DNA of 64,000 bases. Origin: Gordoniibacillus kamchatkensis (GTDB lineage Bacteria > Bacillota > Bacilli > Paenibacillales > NBRC-103111). The stretch spans positions 16,201-80,200 of the forward strand of contig NZ_JXAK01000032.1 in the NCBI RefSeq assembly GCF_000829455.1. The letters run 5' to 3'. The notes beneath the pieces are model-generated. The model saw nothing but the letters and a program-made list of their open reading frames with translations, made no database searches and was not told the origin of the DNA. Below, one piece after another: positions 8,574 through 17,826 of this stretch. Both the position numbers and the translations under genes were made by a program. The number at the start of each line of letters is the position of its first letter. Positions within the stretch are counted from its first letter, which is position 1.

Positions 8574-10229
8574 ATGGTACGAAACGATGCAGAAGTGAAT
8601 AGAGAGAAGGCGGGGCTCGCGATCGAGCGCCTGCTGCGATTCGGAGAACAGCGCGGCTTGATCGGCGCGCTGGATGTCATTCCGGTGCGCAATGTGCTGC
8701 TCGATCTGTTCGGTTTGGTGGAGCCCTACTCCGGCAGCGTGCCTGCCGAGCAGCTCGACAGCCCGGTGGAGCCGCTGCTGGAGCTGCTTGACGCGGCAGT
8801 CGGTACGCCGCTGCTGCCGGACGATACGACGACGTACCGCGATTTGCTCGACGCGCGCATTATGGGGCTGCTCATGCCCCGCCAGTCGGAAGTGGCGGCC
8901 CGTTTTTGGCATACGGCGAAGTCGCGTGGCGCCGGGGCGGCGACGGACGACTTTTACCGGCTGTCGATCGATTCGCACTACATTATGATGGACCGGGTGC
9001 GGCGCAATCAGTACTGGCTCGCGTCGACGGCATACGGCGATCTGGAAATTACGGTGAACTTGTCGAAGCCGGAAAAGGACCCGAAGGAGATCGCCCTGCT
9101 CAAAAATGTGCAGTCGAGCCGGTACCCGAAATGCCTGCTATGCCTCGAAAACGTCGGCTACGCAGGGCGGCTGAACCATCCGGCGCGGCAAAACCACCGC
9201 GTCATCCCGCTCGAGCTGGACGGCGACACGTGGTATTTGCAGTACTCGCCTTACGTGTACTATAACGAGCATTGCATTGTTTTCTGCGAGCGGCATGTGC
9301 CGATGCGAACGACGCCGGAGACGTTCCGCAGGCTGCTCGATTTCGCCGGGCAGTTTCCGCATTATTTTGTCGGGTCGAATGCCGATTTGCCGATTGTGGG
9401 CGGGTCGATTCTCGATCATGACCATTTTCAGGGCGGACGGCACGTGTTTCCGATGGAGAAGGCGCCGGTGGAGACGGTGCTGTCGCATCCGGACTATCCG
9501 GGGGTGAAGGCAGGAATCGTGAAGTGGCCGATGTCGGTGCTGCGGCTGTCGAGCCATGACAAGGATAGTTTGCTGCGGCTGGCAACGGCGGTGCTGGAAG
9601 CCTGGAAGGGCTACAGCGACGCGGAGGCCGAGGTGCTTGCGTACAGCCCGGCAGCGGGCGAAAGCGGAGCGGCGGCGAGCGGCGGAGTGCCGCACAACAC
9701 GATTACTCCGATCGCGCGCCATAACGCCCAAGGCGAGCTGGAGCTCGACTTGGTGTTGCGCAACAACCGGACAAGCGAGGAGCACCCGGACGGCATTTTC
9801 CATCCGCACCGGGAGCTGCATCACATCAAGAAGGAAAACATCGGCTTGATCGAGGTGATGGGCCTTGCGGTGCTGCCCGGCCGGCTGAAAGGCGAGCTCG
9901 AAGCCATTGCGGCAATTTTGACGGGGGCGGTTCCGGAAGTTGCGGAAGCGGCCGACGCGTTGAAGGAAACGGCGGCGTCGCCACAGGAAGGCATTGTGGC
10001 CGGCCTTATGCGCGATACGGCTCATCCGCTCCATAAGCACGCGGCTTGGGTCGGCGAGCTGATAGCGCGTTACGGAACAAAGCTGTCGGCGGCTGAGGCC
10101 GAGGCTGCGCTGCAGCAGGAGGTCGGCGCCAAGTTTTTGAACGTGCTCGAGCATGCTGGCGTCTACAAACGCGACGAGCGCGGCCAAGCGGCGTTCCGCC
10201 GCTTTGCGGCCTCGGTCGGGTTGGTGTGA
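8574..10229 (+). CDS. galT: UDP-glucose--hexose-1-phosphate uridylyltransferase (Firmicute type)
   Basis: Transfers UMP from UDP-glucose to galactose-1-phosphate. At 551 residues it belongs to the long class II GalT of Firmicutes, unlike the roughly 350-residue HIT-like enzyme of enterobacteria. Visible motifs include PKCLLCLENVGYAGRLNHPA, RVIPLELDGDTWYLQYSPY, the active-site region GGSILDHDHFQGG and FHPHRELHHIKKENIGLIEV. A GGGAGAGAGG site lies upstream of ATG 8574. It is 21 bases after galE and last in the operon. No good terminator is seen after the stop; the sequence runs into the 600-bp repeat-bearing gap. Confidence 0.95.
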   Translation: MVRNDAEVNREKAGLAIERLLRFGEQRGLIGALDVIPVRNVLLDLFGLVEPYSGSVPAEQLDSPVEPLLELLDAAVGTPLLPDDTTTYRDLLDARIMGLLMPRQSEVAARFWHTAKSRGAGAATDDFYRLSIDSHYIMMDRVRRNQYWLASTAYGDLEITVNLSKPEKDPKEIALLKNVQSSRYPKCLLCLENVGYAGRLNHPARQNHRVIPLELDGDTWYLQYSPYVYYNEHCIVFCERHVPMRTTPETFRRLLDFAGQFPHYFVGSNADLPIVGGSILDHDHFQGGRHVFPMEKAPVETVLSHPDYPGVKAGIVKWPMSVLRLSSHDKDSLLRLATAVLEAWKGYSDAEAEVLAYSPAAGESGAAASGGVPHNTITPIARHNAQGELELDLVLRNNRTSEEHPDGIFHPHRELHHIKKENIGLIEVMGLAVLPGRLKGELEAIAAILTGAVPEVAEAADALKETAASPQEGIVAGLMRDTAHPLHKHAAWVGELIARYGTKLSAAEAEAALQQEVGAKFLNVLEHAGVYKRDERGQAAFRRFAASVGLV

Positions 10230-10394
10230 GGAGCGGGACGCCGAGGATGGCGGTTGCGGTAGGGGTTCCGCCATTTGGTGGGCACTGAGGCAATCCCGGC
10301 GCTATGTTGGTGAGATCCGATTATAAGGGCAGTTTTGGCTGTTGCGTGGCGTTGTTTTGGCTACGCGATCGTTCTAAAGGTAAAGTGGAGTGAG

Positions 10395-10592
10395 ACGTTA
10401 ATTGCAAAATGTGCATTTCATAATGACGATTTCACCAAAATCCAGATGTAAGATGTATGTACACATGATTTTGGCGAAATGACCTCATTTGGGCGGATTG
10501 GCTTGTAAAACATGTATGTTTTACATTTGGTTCGATGTATCTCGCTGATTTTCCCTCAAATACATGCACGTTTTGCATTTAGCTTGTTTGCC
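10395..10592. repeat. Intergenic palindromic repeats, family C (TGCAAAA/ACATGTATGTTTT type)
   Basis: The gap 10230-10840 has no convincing gene. It holds three related motifs: TTGCAAAATGTGCATTTC (10401-), the perfect dyad GTAAAACAT-GT-ATGTTTTAC (about 10506-10525), and ATGCACGTTTTGCATTT (about 10564-10580), which is a reverse-orientation copy of the first. Units are 50-100 bp apart and AT-rich against the GC-rich flanks. Confidence 0.55.
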
Positions 10593-10840
10593 GCATTCTA
10601 ACTCAGACTTTTCTAACTCTTGATATCCGCAGTGAAGCGACAAGCTCTAATGCGCCCTTACTGCAACTGCGCGGAGTTGATTGCCGCTGCGAGAGCCGAG
10701 AATGGCCCCACAGTTTGCAAGGCCAACAAGCGGCAAGTTCGGCCTACAAGCATTGTTTGCGAGACATCGGCAGTTGGCCGCTGCATACAGCAGCCAGCCG
10801 CCGGTGTCTGTTGTTGTTTTCTGGGAAGGAGGAAGGAGGC

Positions 10841-12007
10841 GTGCGCTTGCGGCAATTCGACATCTACGCGTTTGCGGACTATTCCGGGGCGGCGAGTGAG
10901 AGAGAGCAGCGAAAGCATATTGCCTGGTGTGTCGGACGTGCCGGCGGCGAGGCGGAGGAGCCCGCGACGACAAGCTATACCCGTGAAGAGCTGGTCGTTG
11001 CAACGCTGCTGTTGTTGGGCAAAGCGACGGCTGCCGGGGAGCGGGTTATATTCGGCTTTGATCACAATTACGGCCTGCCGGACGGTTTGTACGAGGCGGC
11101 CACGGGAGCCAGCCTGCAGGATTGGCGGCAGCAGCTGGCGTGGCTTGCCGAAGGGCTCATGAAAAGCAGGGCTGCCGCACACCGCGCAGCGCAGCATGGC
11201 AAGGACGATGGCGGTCGCACCGTGCAGCTTTTGCCCTCGATGGAGGAGGAGCCCCGGCCGCGAGAATGGGCGGCAAGGGTGAACGCGATGATTGCCGAAC
11301 GGCTTGGGACGGAGACAGGCCCGTTTTGGGGGCCGCATTTTACGCCGAGCCGCCGCCTGTTCCCGTTCGCGGATACGCCGCTCCGGTTGCCCGAACGCCG
11401 CGTGACGGAAACGCGCCGACCCGGCATGAAGTCGGCGTACCAGCTCGGCGGCGCCGGCTCGGTCGGCCTGCAGTCGCTATTCGGGATGGCCCGGCTGCAC
11501 GAGCTGCTGCGCCGCTGCAATGCCGCCGGCATCCCGCTGCACTGCTGGCCGTTCGACGGCTGGACGCCGCCGCCGGACAAACACGTGATGGTCGAGGTGT
11601 ACCCGACCATCTACCTCGCACCCACGCTATCCGCACCGCCGGCCGCCACGCCTACCGCCGGCGCAGGGTTCACCGCGGCCGTCACTGGCGCAGGCACATT
11701 CGCTGCCCGCGCGCCTTCGGGCGCCGGGGCTCTCGCCGGCGCCGCACCGGCCGCGCCCACGCCTACCGCTCGGCCGAACGCCACGCCAACCGCCGGCGAC
11801 GTTACAACCGCCGCGGCCGCTCCCGCCCTCGGCCCGGCCGGACGCCAGCGCCGCACCGACGCCGGCGACGCCGCCGCGTGCGTGCGCTGGGCCCGCGAGC
11901 AAGACCGCCTCGGGCGGCTCGGCGTCTGGCTCGCGGAGCCGCCCGGCCTTACGCCCGAGCAGCGCCGCCGTGTCGCGCTCGAAGGCTGGGTGCTCGGCGT
12001 GCGCTAA
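10841..12007 (+). CDS. RNase H-fold protein, DUF429-like, with low-complexity insertion
   Basis: I do not recognise a defined function. The N-terminus FDIYAFADYSGA followed by a basic stretch, and then RVIFGFDHNYGLPDGLYEA near residue 70, match the acidic-residue pattern (ADxSGA, then GFDxxxGLP) of uncharacterised DUF429-like RNase H-fold proteins. GTG 10841 is chosen because it directly follows a double GGAGGAAGGAGG site; the frame extends upstream to 10715 without an RBS. Residues about 262-342 are an Ala/Thr/Pro/Gly-rich block with recurring ATPTAG and APTPTAR units, placed between two conserved-looking parts (up to HVMVEVYPTIYLAP and from CVRWAREQDRLGRL). No partner gene is evident. Confidence 0.6.
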   Translation: MRLRQFDIYAFADYSGAASEREQRKHIAWCVGRAGGEAEEPATTSYTREELVVATLLLLGKATAAGERVIFGFDHNYGLPDGLYEAATGASLQDWRQQLAWLAEGLMKSRAAAHRAAQHGKDDGGRTVQLLPSMEEEPRPREWAARVNAMIAERLGTETGPFWGPHFTPSRRLFPFADTPLRLPERRVTETRRPGMKSAYQLGGAGSVGLQSLFGMARLHELLRRCNAAGIPLHCWPFDGWTPPPDKHVMVEVYPTIYLAPTLSAPPAATPTAGAGFTAAVTGAGTFAARAPSGAGALAGAAPAAPTPTARPNATPTAGDVTTAAAAPALGPAGRQRRTDAGDAAACVRWAREQDRLGRLGVWLAEPPGLTPEQRRRVALEGWVLGVR

Positions 12008-12145
12008 AACGAACCCCTATAGCCATACAGCAACAACCAATCCCGGTCTGGACACATCTCTCTGGCGGGAGTATGATGCAGGAGAAGGTTTTGTCTAATT
12101 CGCCTCACTTTAGCATCATACATAAGAAAGAAGGCATGAGCCGCC

Positions 12146-13048
12146 GTGAGGTCCTACTTGCTTTTGCTTCTTTGCGTAACGCTATGGGGCGCCAATTTCG
12201 TTTTCGGCTCGATTCTTGTCCGGGAATTCCCGGCTCTGCACGTATCCGCTTACCGTCTGACGCTGACGACGCTGTTCCTGCTTGCGTATGCCGCCGCCAC
12301 CCGCCGCTTCTCCAAAGTGACCTGGCGCGACATCGCATATTTAATTCCGCTCGTCCTCATCGGCACGCTGCTTAACCAGGTTTCCTTTTTCACCGGGCTG
12401 TTGACGACGGACGCGACGACAGCGGCGCTGATCCTGTCGCTCGCGCCCATCTTTACTTCGATACTCGCCCGCGTGTTCCTCAAGGAGCCGTTTACGGCCC
12501 GTATGGCTGTCGGCTCCGTTTTGGCGCTGTTCGGCGTATTTTTCGTCGTCGGCCATGGCGGAGCCGGGCTGCGCATGACCGCTGGCATCTGGCTCATGTT
12601 TGCGGCAATGATCACGTTCTCGCTCTCTATCATCCTGATGCGCAAGCTGACCGAGCGCCTCGACGCCTTTGCGGCGACGCTGTACTCGACCATTCTGGGC
12701 TTCGCCGCCGTGTATCCGGTCGCGGTATGGCGCGAGCGGCACGTCGACTTTCACCCGCATTGGTGGGCGTGGGCGCTGCTTTTCGGATCGGCGCTGCTCA
12801 TCCAATGCATGTGCTCGCTCATTTGGAATGGAGAGCTTCGCAAGGTAGGCGCGGCGAAAGCGTCCATTTTTCTCAATTTGCAGCCGTTCGTCGCCATGGT
12901 GTTCGGATTCGTCATGCTCGGAACGCCGATTACGTGGACGCAGGTGATCGGCTCCGTGCTCATCGTCGGCGGCGTCGTCCTGGCGACATGGCAAGGGCTG
13001 CCCGCGCCGAAGCTCAAAACCGCCGCGCAGCGCACCGAGGCGCCCTAA
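12146..13048 (+). CDS. EamA/DMT superfamily permease
   Basis: A 300-residue drug/metabolite transporter with about ten hydrophobic segments and the two-fold EamA repeat. The first repeat starts LLLLCVTLWGANFVFGSILV, with TLWGANF as the family hallmark. The second has TAGIWLMFAAMITFSLSIIL, and the protein ends VIGSVLIVGGVVLATWQG. GTG 12146 is the first start in frame; the site upstream (AAGAAGG) is weak. It faces a bidirectional terminator on its right. The substrate is unknown; such proteins export amino acids or other metabolites. Confidence 0.85.
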   Translation: MRSYLLLLLCVTLWGANFVFGSILVREFPALHVSAYRLTLTTLFLLAYAAATRRFSKVTWRDIAYLIPLVLIGTLLNQVSFFTGLLTTDATTAALILSLAPIFTSILARVFLKEPFTARMAVGSVLALFGVFFVVGHGGAGLRMTAGIWLMFAAMITFSLSIILMRKLTERLDAFAATLYSTILGFAAVYPVAVWRERHVDFHPHWWAWALLFGSALLIQCMCSLIWNGELRKVGAAKASIFLNLQPFVAMVFGFVMLGTPITWTQVIGSVLIVGGVVLATWQGLPAPKLKTAAQRTEAP

Positions 13049-13062
13049 TCTGCCGCATCGTC

Positions 13063-13101
13063 AAAATGGCTCCTTCCCCGCCTGGGGGAAGGAGCCATTT
13101 T
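13063..13101. terminator. Bidirectional terminator
   Basis: AAAATGGCTCCTTCCCC pairs almost perfectly with the GGGGAAGGAGCCATTTT arm, separated by a four-to-six base loop. It serves the DMT gene on the plus strand and the permease pair on the minus strand. Confidence 0.9.
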
Positions 13102-13108
13102 CGCTTCA

Positions 13109-14068
13109 TTACCGAACCGTCGCCGTGCCGCCGTACCGCTTCTTCAACTGGGCGATCCAGAACTGCAGCGCCAAAATGACGGCCGCGAAGCAGGTGCCGG
13201 AGCTGATAATGATCCATGGATACAGCCTGATGTAGGTGGAACCGTACGCGATCAGCGCCGTCCACTCGCCGGTTGTGGTGATCGGAATGAAGTAATCGAC
13301 AAAGAGATCCCACTCCAGCGTTTCCGAGCCGCCGATGCAAATGTGGAACACAGCAAGCTGGCCGATCAGGAACAGCACCTGGACGAACTCGGTCAGGAAC
13401 AAGAACATGAGCTCAAGCCGCATGCCGGGCATGAGATGCCTGCGCATCGTGTGCAGTACGCCGCCGCCCATTAGGCGGGATGCCTCGACGTAAAGCTTCT
13501 CGTTGTAATATTTGGCGCGCTGCGCGATCTGGTAAGCCAAAGGGAAAATGCCGAGAAACGCAATCATCGCAAAATAAAGCACCGTAAACGTGAGCAAATG
13601 CTGCGGGTTGGCTTTGGCACCGAAGTTGAGCCGCAGGCCGAAATACATGCCGTACAGCGGCGGAAACAGAAACAGGAACGCCGGGACGGCGGAAATAACC
13701 CACTGCAACGTGCGCAGCGCGCCTGAGGTACGTCCCGTAACGCCGCTCCATAGCCCCCACGGCAGGGCAAAACAGAAGCGCAGCAGCGTCAGCGCAAGGG
13801 CGGTGCCCATCGTGTACTTGAAGCCGTTCAGCAGCAGCGACAGCATGTCGAAGCCGCGGTGGTCGGAGCCGAATATGAATTTGGTCCCGGGCGGGAACGG
13901 CGGCTTTTCGTATTTGAGCTTGCCGTCTACGGTGGTCGGTATGAGATTGATTTTGTCCTGCTGGCTGATGCCGTGCGGCTTTAGCCAGCCGCCGAAGACG
14001 GCGACAAGCAGCAGTAAGGCGATGATCGCCCAGGAGGCGTAATAGCTTTTGGTGGCGCGGGGTTTCAT
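13109..14068 (-). CDS. Opp/Dpp-type ABC transporter permease (OppC-like)
   Basis: A 319-residue membrane protein. After an N-terminal helix it carries the periplasmic-side segment KFIFGSDHRGFDMLSLLLNG, the GTDxxGRDxxSRL-like motif of OppC/DppC subunits. The cytoplasmic loop YVEASRLMGGGVLHTMRRHL matches the EAA-type ATPase contact loop. It starts three bases after the stop of the partner permease. No ATPase or substrate-binding protein gene adjoins the pair, so it must borrow them from elsewhere or act in another complex. Sequence similarity to ordinary OppC is looser than for the app operon in this window. Confidence 0.8.
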   Translation of the reverse strand: MKPRATKSYYASWAIIALLLLVAVFGGWLKPHGISQQDKINLIPTTVDGKLKYEKPPFPPGTKFIFGSDHRGFDMLSLLLNGFKYTMGTALALTLLRFCFALPWGLWSGVTGRTSGALRTLQWVISAVPAFLFLFPPLYGMYFGLRLNFGAKANPQHLLTFTVLYFAMIAFLGIFPLAYQIAQRAKYYNEKLYVEASRLMGGGVLHTMRRHLMPGMRLELMFLFLTEFVQVLFLIGQLAVFHICIGGSETLEWDLFVDYFIPITTTGEWTALIAYGSTYIRLYPWIIISSGTCFAAVILALQFWIAQLKKRYGGTATVR

Positions 14069-14071
14069 CGG

Positions 14072-15139
14072 TCAGGCGGCCTCCTTCGTGCTGATGACGA
14101 ACGTGCGCCGCAGCAGCGCATACAAGCCGTGGAACGCGATGGCGATCGCGGCGAGGATGGCGCAAGTGACCGGCATGGCGCTGACGTTCTGGAAAGTCGG
14201 ATTGACGATATAGCCGCCAAGCCCCATTATGTTGCAGATCGCTTCCGCGACGCCCATGCTGGCCAAGGCGAGCGTCGTCGCTTTCGGGAGTGCCGTGAGC
14301 AAATCCTCCAGCACGTTGCGCAGCACGTGGTTCAGCAGCACCTCGCGCCGCGACAGCCCTTTGGCCATCGCCGTTATGACGTAGTCCTGGGCGAGCTCGC
14401 GCTGAAAAGCTAGCCGCATCGTTCCGTACAGCAGCACGCCGGGCACGAGCGCGATCGTCAGGAAAGGAATGAGGAACGGCACCTCCTTGCCGATCTGCAC
14501 GATCAGAATAAGCCGCTTGTCGGTGAACTTGCTGATGTAGATGGCGGCCAGCTGAATGAGCACGATGAGGAAAAAATCGGGCAGCGCGATCAGCAGCGAA
14601 TGGACGCCGTCCATCGTTTCCCCGAGCCGTCGCCAGAGCGAGGAGGCGAACGACATGCCCACCCCGAGCACGACCGCAAGCAACAGGCCCGGCACGAAAT
14701 AGGCGGAGGTGCGGACGAGCATTGCCTTCAGCTCTTGCTTGACCGGAATATCTTTGTTGATGGATGTGTTGCGGATCATGCCGAGATCGCCGCGCAGGTA
14801 GCCGCTGAGCTCATCTTTTAAAGTAAAGGTGTAGTGCTGCCACGAAATCGTCGGCTCGATCGGAACGGCATTTACGCGATAAATGCCTTGAATGCGGACG
14901 AGCTGGCTGGCATACGCCTGCGTTCGCCCGTAAGGCACCGATAAGATGCCTGATTTCGGATCGACGACAGTGACGTCCGGCAGCTTGGAAAGAGCTGCAT
15001 TCCAATCGATAGACGGGCTGGCGATGGCCCGCAGCTTGTCCGGCGCTTCATTCAGGAACAAGGTGCCGATGTTGCTCAGGAGGAAAATGCCGACAATCGT
15101 CAGAACCCCGAGCAGTGTCCATTTCAGGAAAGCTTTCAC
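14072..15139 (-). CDS. Opp/Dpp-type ABC transporter permease (OppB-like)
   Basis: A 355-residue membrane protein and the first gene of the orphan permease pair. GTG 15139 is chosen because AGGAGAGG lies seven bases upstream; the open frame reaches 15250 without a site. It has an N-terminal helix (WTLLGVLTIVGIFLLSNIGT), then a long extracytoplasmic region of about 120 residues not typical of short OppB proteins. The permease domain (VRTSAYFVPGLLLAVVLGVG) and the EAA-like loop DYVITAMAKGLSRREVLLNH follow. The function (peptide or nickel-type substrate) is not evident. Confidence 0.8.
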   Translation of the reverse strand: MKAFLKWTLLGVLTIVGIFLLSNIGTLFLNEAPDKLRAIASPSIDWNAALSKLPDVTVVDPKSGILSVPYGRTQAYASQLVRIQGIYRVNAVPIEPTISWQHYTFTLKDELSGYLRGDLGMIRNTSINKDIPVKQELKAMLVRTSAYFVPGLLLAVVLGVGMSFASSLWRRLGETMDGVHSLLIALPDFFLIVLIQLAAIYISKFTDKRLILIVQIGKEVPFLIPFLTIALVPGVLLYGTMRLAFQRELAQDYVITAMAKGLSRREVLLNHVLRNVLEDLLTALPKATTLALASMGVAEAICNIMGLGGYIVNPTFQNVSAMPVTCAILAAIAIAFHGLYALLRRTFVISTKEAA

Positions 15140-15358
15140 CTGTAATCCTCTCCTATGGTGTTTTGACCGTTGGTAGTTTACTAATTTCATAGTGTAGCAT
15201 CGGATGGTTGAAATTACCATTACAAAATTCGAGCCGGATAACGCTTTCATTGTAACAATGGAAAAGGGTAAGCTGCTCCTGCTCGGCCGATTGCGGCGAA
15301 CGGGTTTTTGCCGGCGCCTATTTATGATATGGTGTTAGCAGAAAGGAGTGGGTTATGA

Positions 15359-16210
15359 ATGAGAGTAGCAGCCGTACAGTATCATTTGCACACGATCCGC
15401 AGCTTCGAGGAGTTCGCTGCGCGCGTGGATCATTACGTGAAAACGGCGGCAGAGTTCGAAGCCGATTTCGTGCTGTTCCCCGAGCTGTTCACGACGCAGC
15501 TGTTGTCCATTGGGGACGAATCCGGACGGGCGCTGCCGATTGAAGCGCTGCCGGGCTTTACGCCGAAATATATGGACCTGTTCGCAGGGCTCGCCCGCGA
15601 GACGGGGATGCATCTTATCGGCGGCACGCACATTATCGAAGACGCGGGACGGTTATATAATGTTGCGTATTTGTTTTATCCGGACGGGCGGATCGGCGAG
15701 CAGCGCAAGCTGCACATAACGCCCACCGAAGTAAAGGAATGGCGGATGGCGGCGGGCAGCGGCCTGCAGGTGTTCGATACGGACAAGGGGCGGATTGCGC
15801 TGCTGATCTGCTACGACATCGAGTTTCCGGAAATTGTGCGGATGGCGAAGGCGCGCGGGGTGGACGTCATTTTCTGCCCGTCGTGCACCGACGACCGTCA
15901 CGGCTTTCACCGGGTGCGCTATTCGTGCCATGCACGGACGATCGAGAACCAGGTGTACGTCGTCACGACCGGGACGGTCGGCTCGCTGCCGACGGTCGAT
16001 TTTATGCGCGGCAACTTCGGACAAGCGGCGGTGCTGACGCCGAACGACGTGCCGTTCCCGCCGGGGGGCGTGCTCGCGGCCGGGGAAATCAACGACGATA
16101 TGATCATCGTGGCGGACCTCAACCTGGAACTGCTGTACAAAGTGCGGGAAAAAGGCTCGGTCACGACGTGGCGCGACCGCCGCACCGATCTGTACCCGGA
16201 CTGGGCGTAG
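15359..16210 (+). CDS. Carbon-nitrogen hydrolase (nitrilase/amidase superfamily)
   Basis: A 283-residue member of the nitrilase superfamily, which hydrolyses amides or N-carbamoyl compounds through a Glu-Lys-Cys triad. The Glu is in DFVLFPELFTT (about residue 43), the Lys in GEQRKLHITPTE (about residue 119) and the Cys in RIALLICYDIEFPEIVRMAK (about residue 151). ATG 15359 follows AGAAAGGAGTGGGTT. The next gene is an acetyltransferase whose start region begins 16 bases later. In related Paenibacillaceae a nitrilase-GNAT pairing is plausible, but that is my inference. The precise substrate is unknown. Confidence 0.9.
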   Translation: MRVAAVQYHLHTIRSFEEFAARVDHYVKTAAEFEADFVLFPELFTTQLLSIGDESGRALPIEALPGFTPKYMDLFAGLARETGMHLIGGTHIIEDAGRLYNVAYLFYPDGRIGEQRKLHITPTEVKEWRMAAGSGLQVFDTDKGRIALLICYDIEFPEIVRMAKARGVDVIFCPSCTDDRHGFHRVRYSCHARTIENQVYVVTTGTVGSLPTVDFMRGNFGQAAVLTPNDVPFPPGGVLAAGEINDDMIIVADLNLELLYKVREKGSVTTWRDRRTDLYPDWA

Positions 16211-16318
16211 CGAGGGGGCGGACAGCGTGACAGGCGTTGGCGGTTACTTCAAAAAGCTTATGGCGTTCGAGGACGGCCGCCCCGTGCCGGGCGGTATGGC
16301 GCGGACGACTTCGACGCC

Positions 16319-16912
16319 TTGATCGACGTGCAGCGGGAGGCGTTCCCGCCTCCGTTTCCAGCGGAGCTGTGGTGGAACCGGGAGCAGCTGGAGAACCATG
16401 TGCGGCTGTTTCCGGAAGGGGCGCTGTGCGCAGAAGTGGACGGAGTCGGCGTCGTCGGCTCGATGACTGGGCTGAGGGTGGCGTTCGATCCGTCGCATCC
16501 GATACATACGTGGGAGGAAATTACGGATTCCGGCTACATCCGGAATCACGATCCGAACGGCAACACGCTGTATGTCGTCGACATTTGCGTCAAACCGGCG
16601 TACCGTAAGCTGGGCCTGGGCAAGTGGCTCATGCAGTCGATGTACGAAGTCGTCGTGCAGCTCGGACTGGAGCGGCTGCTCGGCGGCGGGCGTTTGCCGG
16701 GGTACCACAGCGTGGCGGACGAGCTGACGGCGGAGCAGTATGTGGAGCGGGTGCTGACCGGGGAGCTGCGCGATCCGGTGCTGACGTTCCTGCTGCGCTG
16801 CGGCCGGCTGCCGATTGCCGTCGTACCCGGCTACTTGGAGGACGAGGAATCGCACGGTTATGCCGCTCTGATGGAGTGGCGCAATCCGTTCTTGCCGGCC
16901 GGGGGCGAGTGA
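16319..16912 (+). CDS. GNAT family N-acetyltransferase (5' end apparently frameshifted)
   Basis: The 197 residues from TTG 16319 include a GNAT core: YVVDICVKPAYRKLGLGKWL (acetyl-CoA loop VKPAYRKLGLGK) and a long C-terminal part. Upstream of the TTG the same frame continues to read protein-like sequence (AYGVRGRPPRAGRYGADDF, then DALIDVQREAF) but contains no start codon. A GTG at 16227 with a GAGGGGG site eight bases ahead is in another frame. Removing one A from the A5 run at 16251-16255 would link a TTG at 16237 to this frame. I read this as one missing or extra base near the 5' end; the core domain is intact. Confidence 0.7.
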   Translation: MIDVQREAFPPPFPAELWWNREQLENHVRLFPEGALCAEVDGVGVVGSMTGLRVAFDPSHPIHTWEEITDSGYIRNHDPNGNTLYVVDICVKPAYRKLGLGKWLMQSMYEVVVQLGLERLLGGGRLPGYHSVADELTAEQYVERVLTGELRDPVLTFLLRCGRLPIAVVPGYLEDEESHGYAALMEWRNPFLPAGGE

Positions 16913-16978
16913 GCGGGCCGGCAGGAAAAGGTGCGGTTGGGTGTTGACAGACAAGCTGATAAGGAAAGGGAGATCGAA

Positions 16979-17649
16979 ATGGATTACATACGTATTACAA
17001 GCATTGACGACCCGCGCTTCGCGGCTATGCACAAGCTGATGCAGAACGTGTTTCCGGCTGAAGAGGTGCTGGCGTTCGAGCTGTGGAAAGAGCCGCTGGA
17101 GGATCCGGGCATCCGCGTATTCGTCGCCGAGCATGAAGGAGAAATCGTCGGCGCTACGGAATACCGCGTGTACGACGATTTTCGCGTGGCGATGACGGAC
17201 TTTACGATTATCGGACGGCCGGGGCTCGGCATCGGCCGTTTCCTGGCGCAGCGCCGGTTGGCCGACATCGCGGCCGTGGCCCGGGGCGCCGGAGTGGAGC
17301 TTATCGGTATGTTCGCCGAAATTTACGACCCGTATCGCGTTCAGGACCATGCCTTTGGCGGCATCAAGCCGATGGATCCTTACGTGCGCCGCGAGGTGCT
17401 GTCGCATCTTGCTACCGCCGGCTGGACTTCGCCTATGTGCACCCGTCCTGGCAAGGGGACGGCGAGGCGGTCGGCGAGCTGGACCTGTGCTTCCTGTCTT
17501 TTGACGAAAGCTTGGAACAGCTGCCCGCCAGCCTAGTCGCCGCCTTCCTCCGCCGCTATTACGCCGTGCTGCCGAACAAGCCGGAGGCGTGGGAACGAAT
17601 GGTGGCGAATGTGGAAAGCCGCGATACGTTGAAGCTGCTGCCGATTTGA
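16979..17649 (+). pseudogene. GNAT-like acetyltransferase interrupted by a one-base deletion
   Basis: ATG 16979 follows AAGGAAAGGGAG. The first 143 codons (MDYIRITSIDDPRF... to YVRREVLSHL) continue in a different frame as YRRLDFAYVHPSWQGDG... and end at 17649 with DTLKLLPI. At 17408-17413 the sequence reads CTTGCTAC; CTTGGCTAC would restore one frame of about 223 codons. As written, the first frame runs into Arg/Ser/Trp/Cys-rich nonsense and stops at 17536. The intact form would be a GNAT-fold protein (FVAEHEGEIVGATEYRVYDD core). It could be a pseudogene or a sequencing error in a GG pair. Confidence 0.8.
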
Positions 17650-17826
17650 CCGTCTACTTGTACGCACGTCCCGGGGGGACTTCACCGGCAACGCTGCTTG
17701 GGCCGGGGGAAAATCCATTGCCAACGGAAAAATCCATAGGAATCCGAAGCTCCGCGCTGTAAGCTGAAGTCAAAACGATTGCAGAGCGAGGGATTCGTCA
17801 TCGATAACGATATACTAAGCGGCATA

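Noticed and set aside
12122..12375. Plus-strand frame extending from 11122 across the RNase H-like gene into the DMT gene
   Set aside because: It crosses two better supported genes and is Arg/Ala/Pro-rich without motifs.
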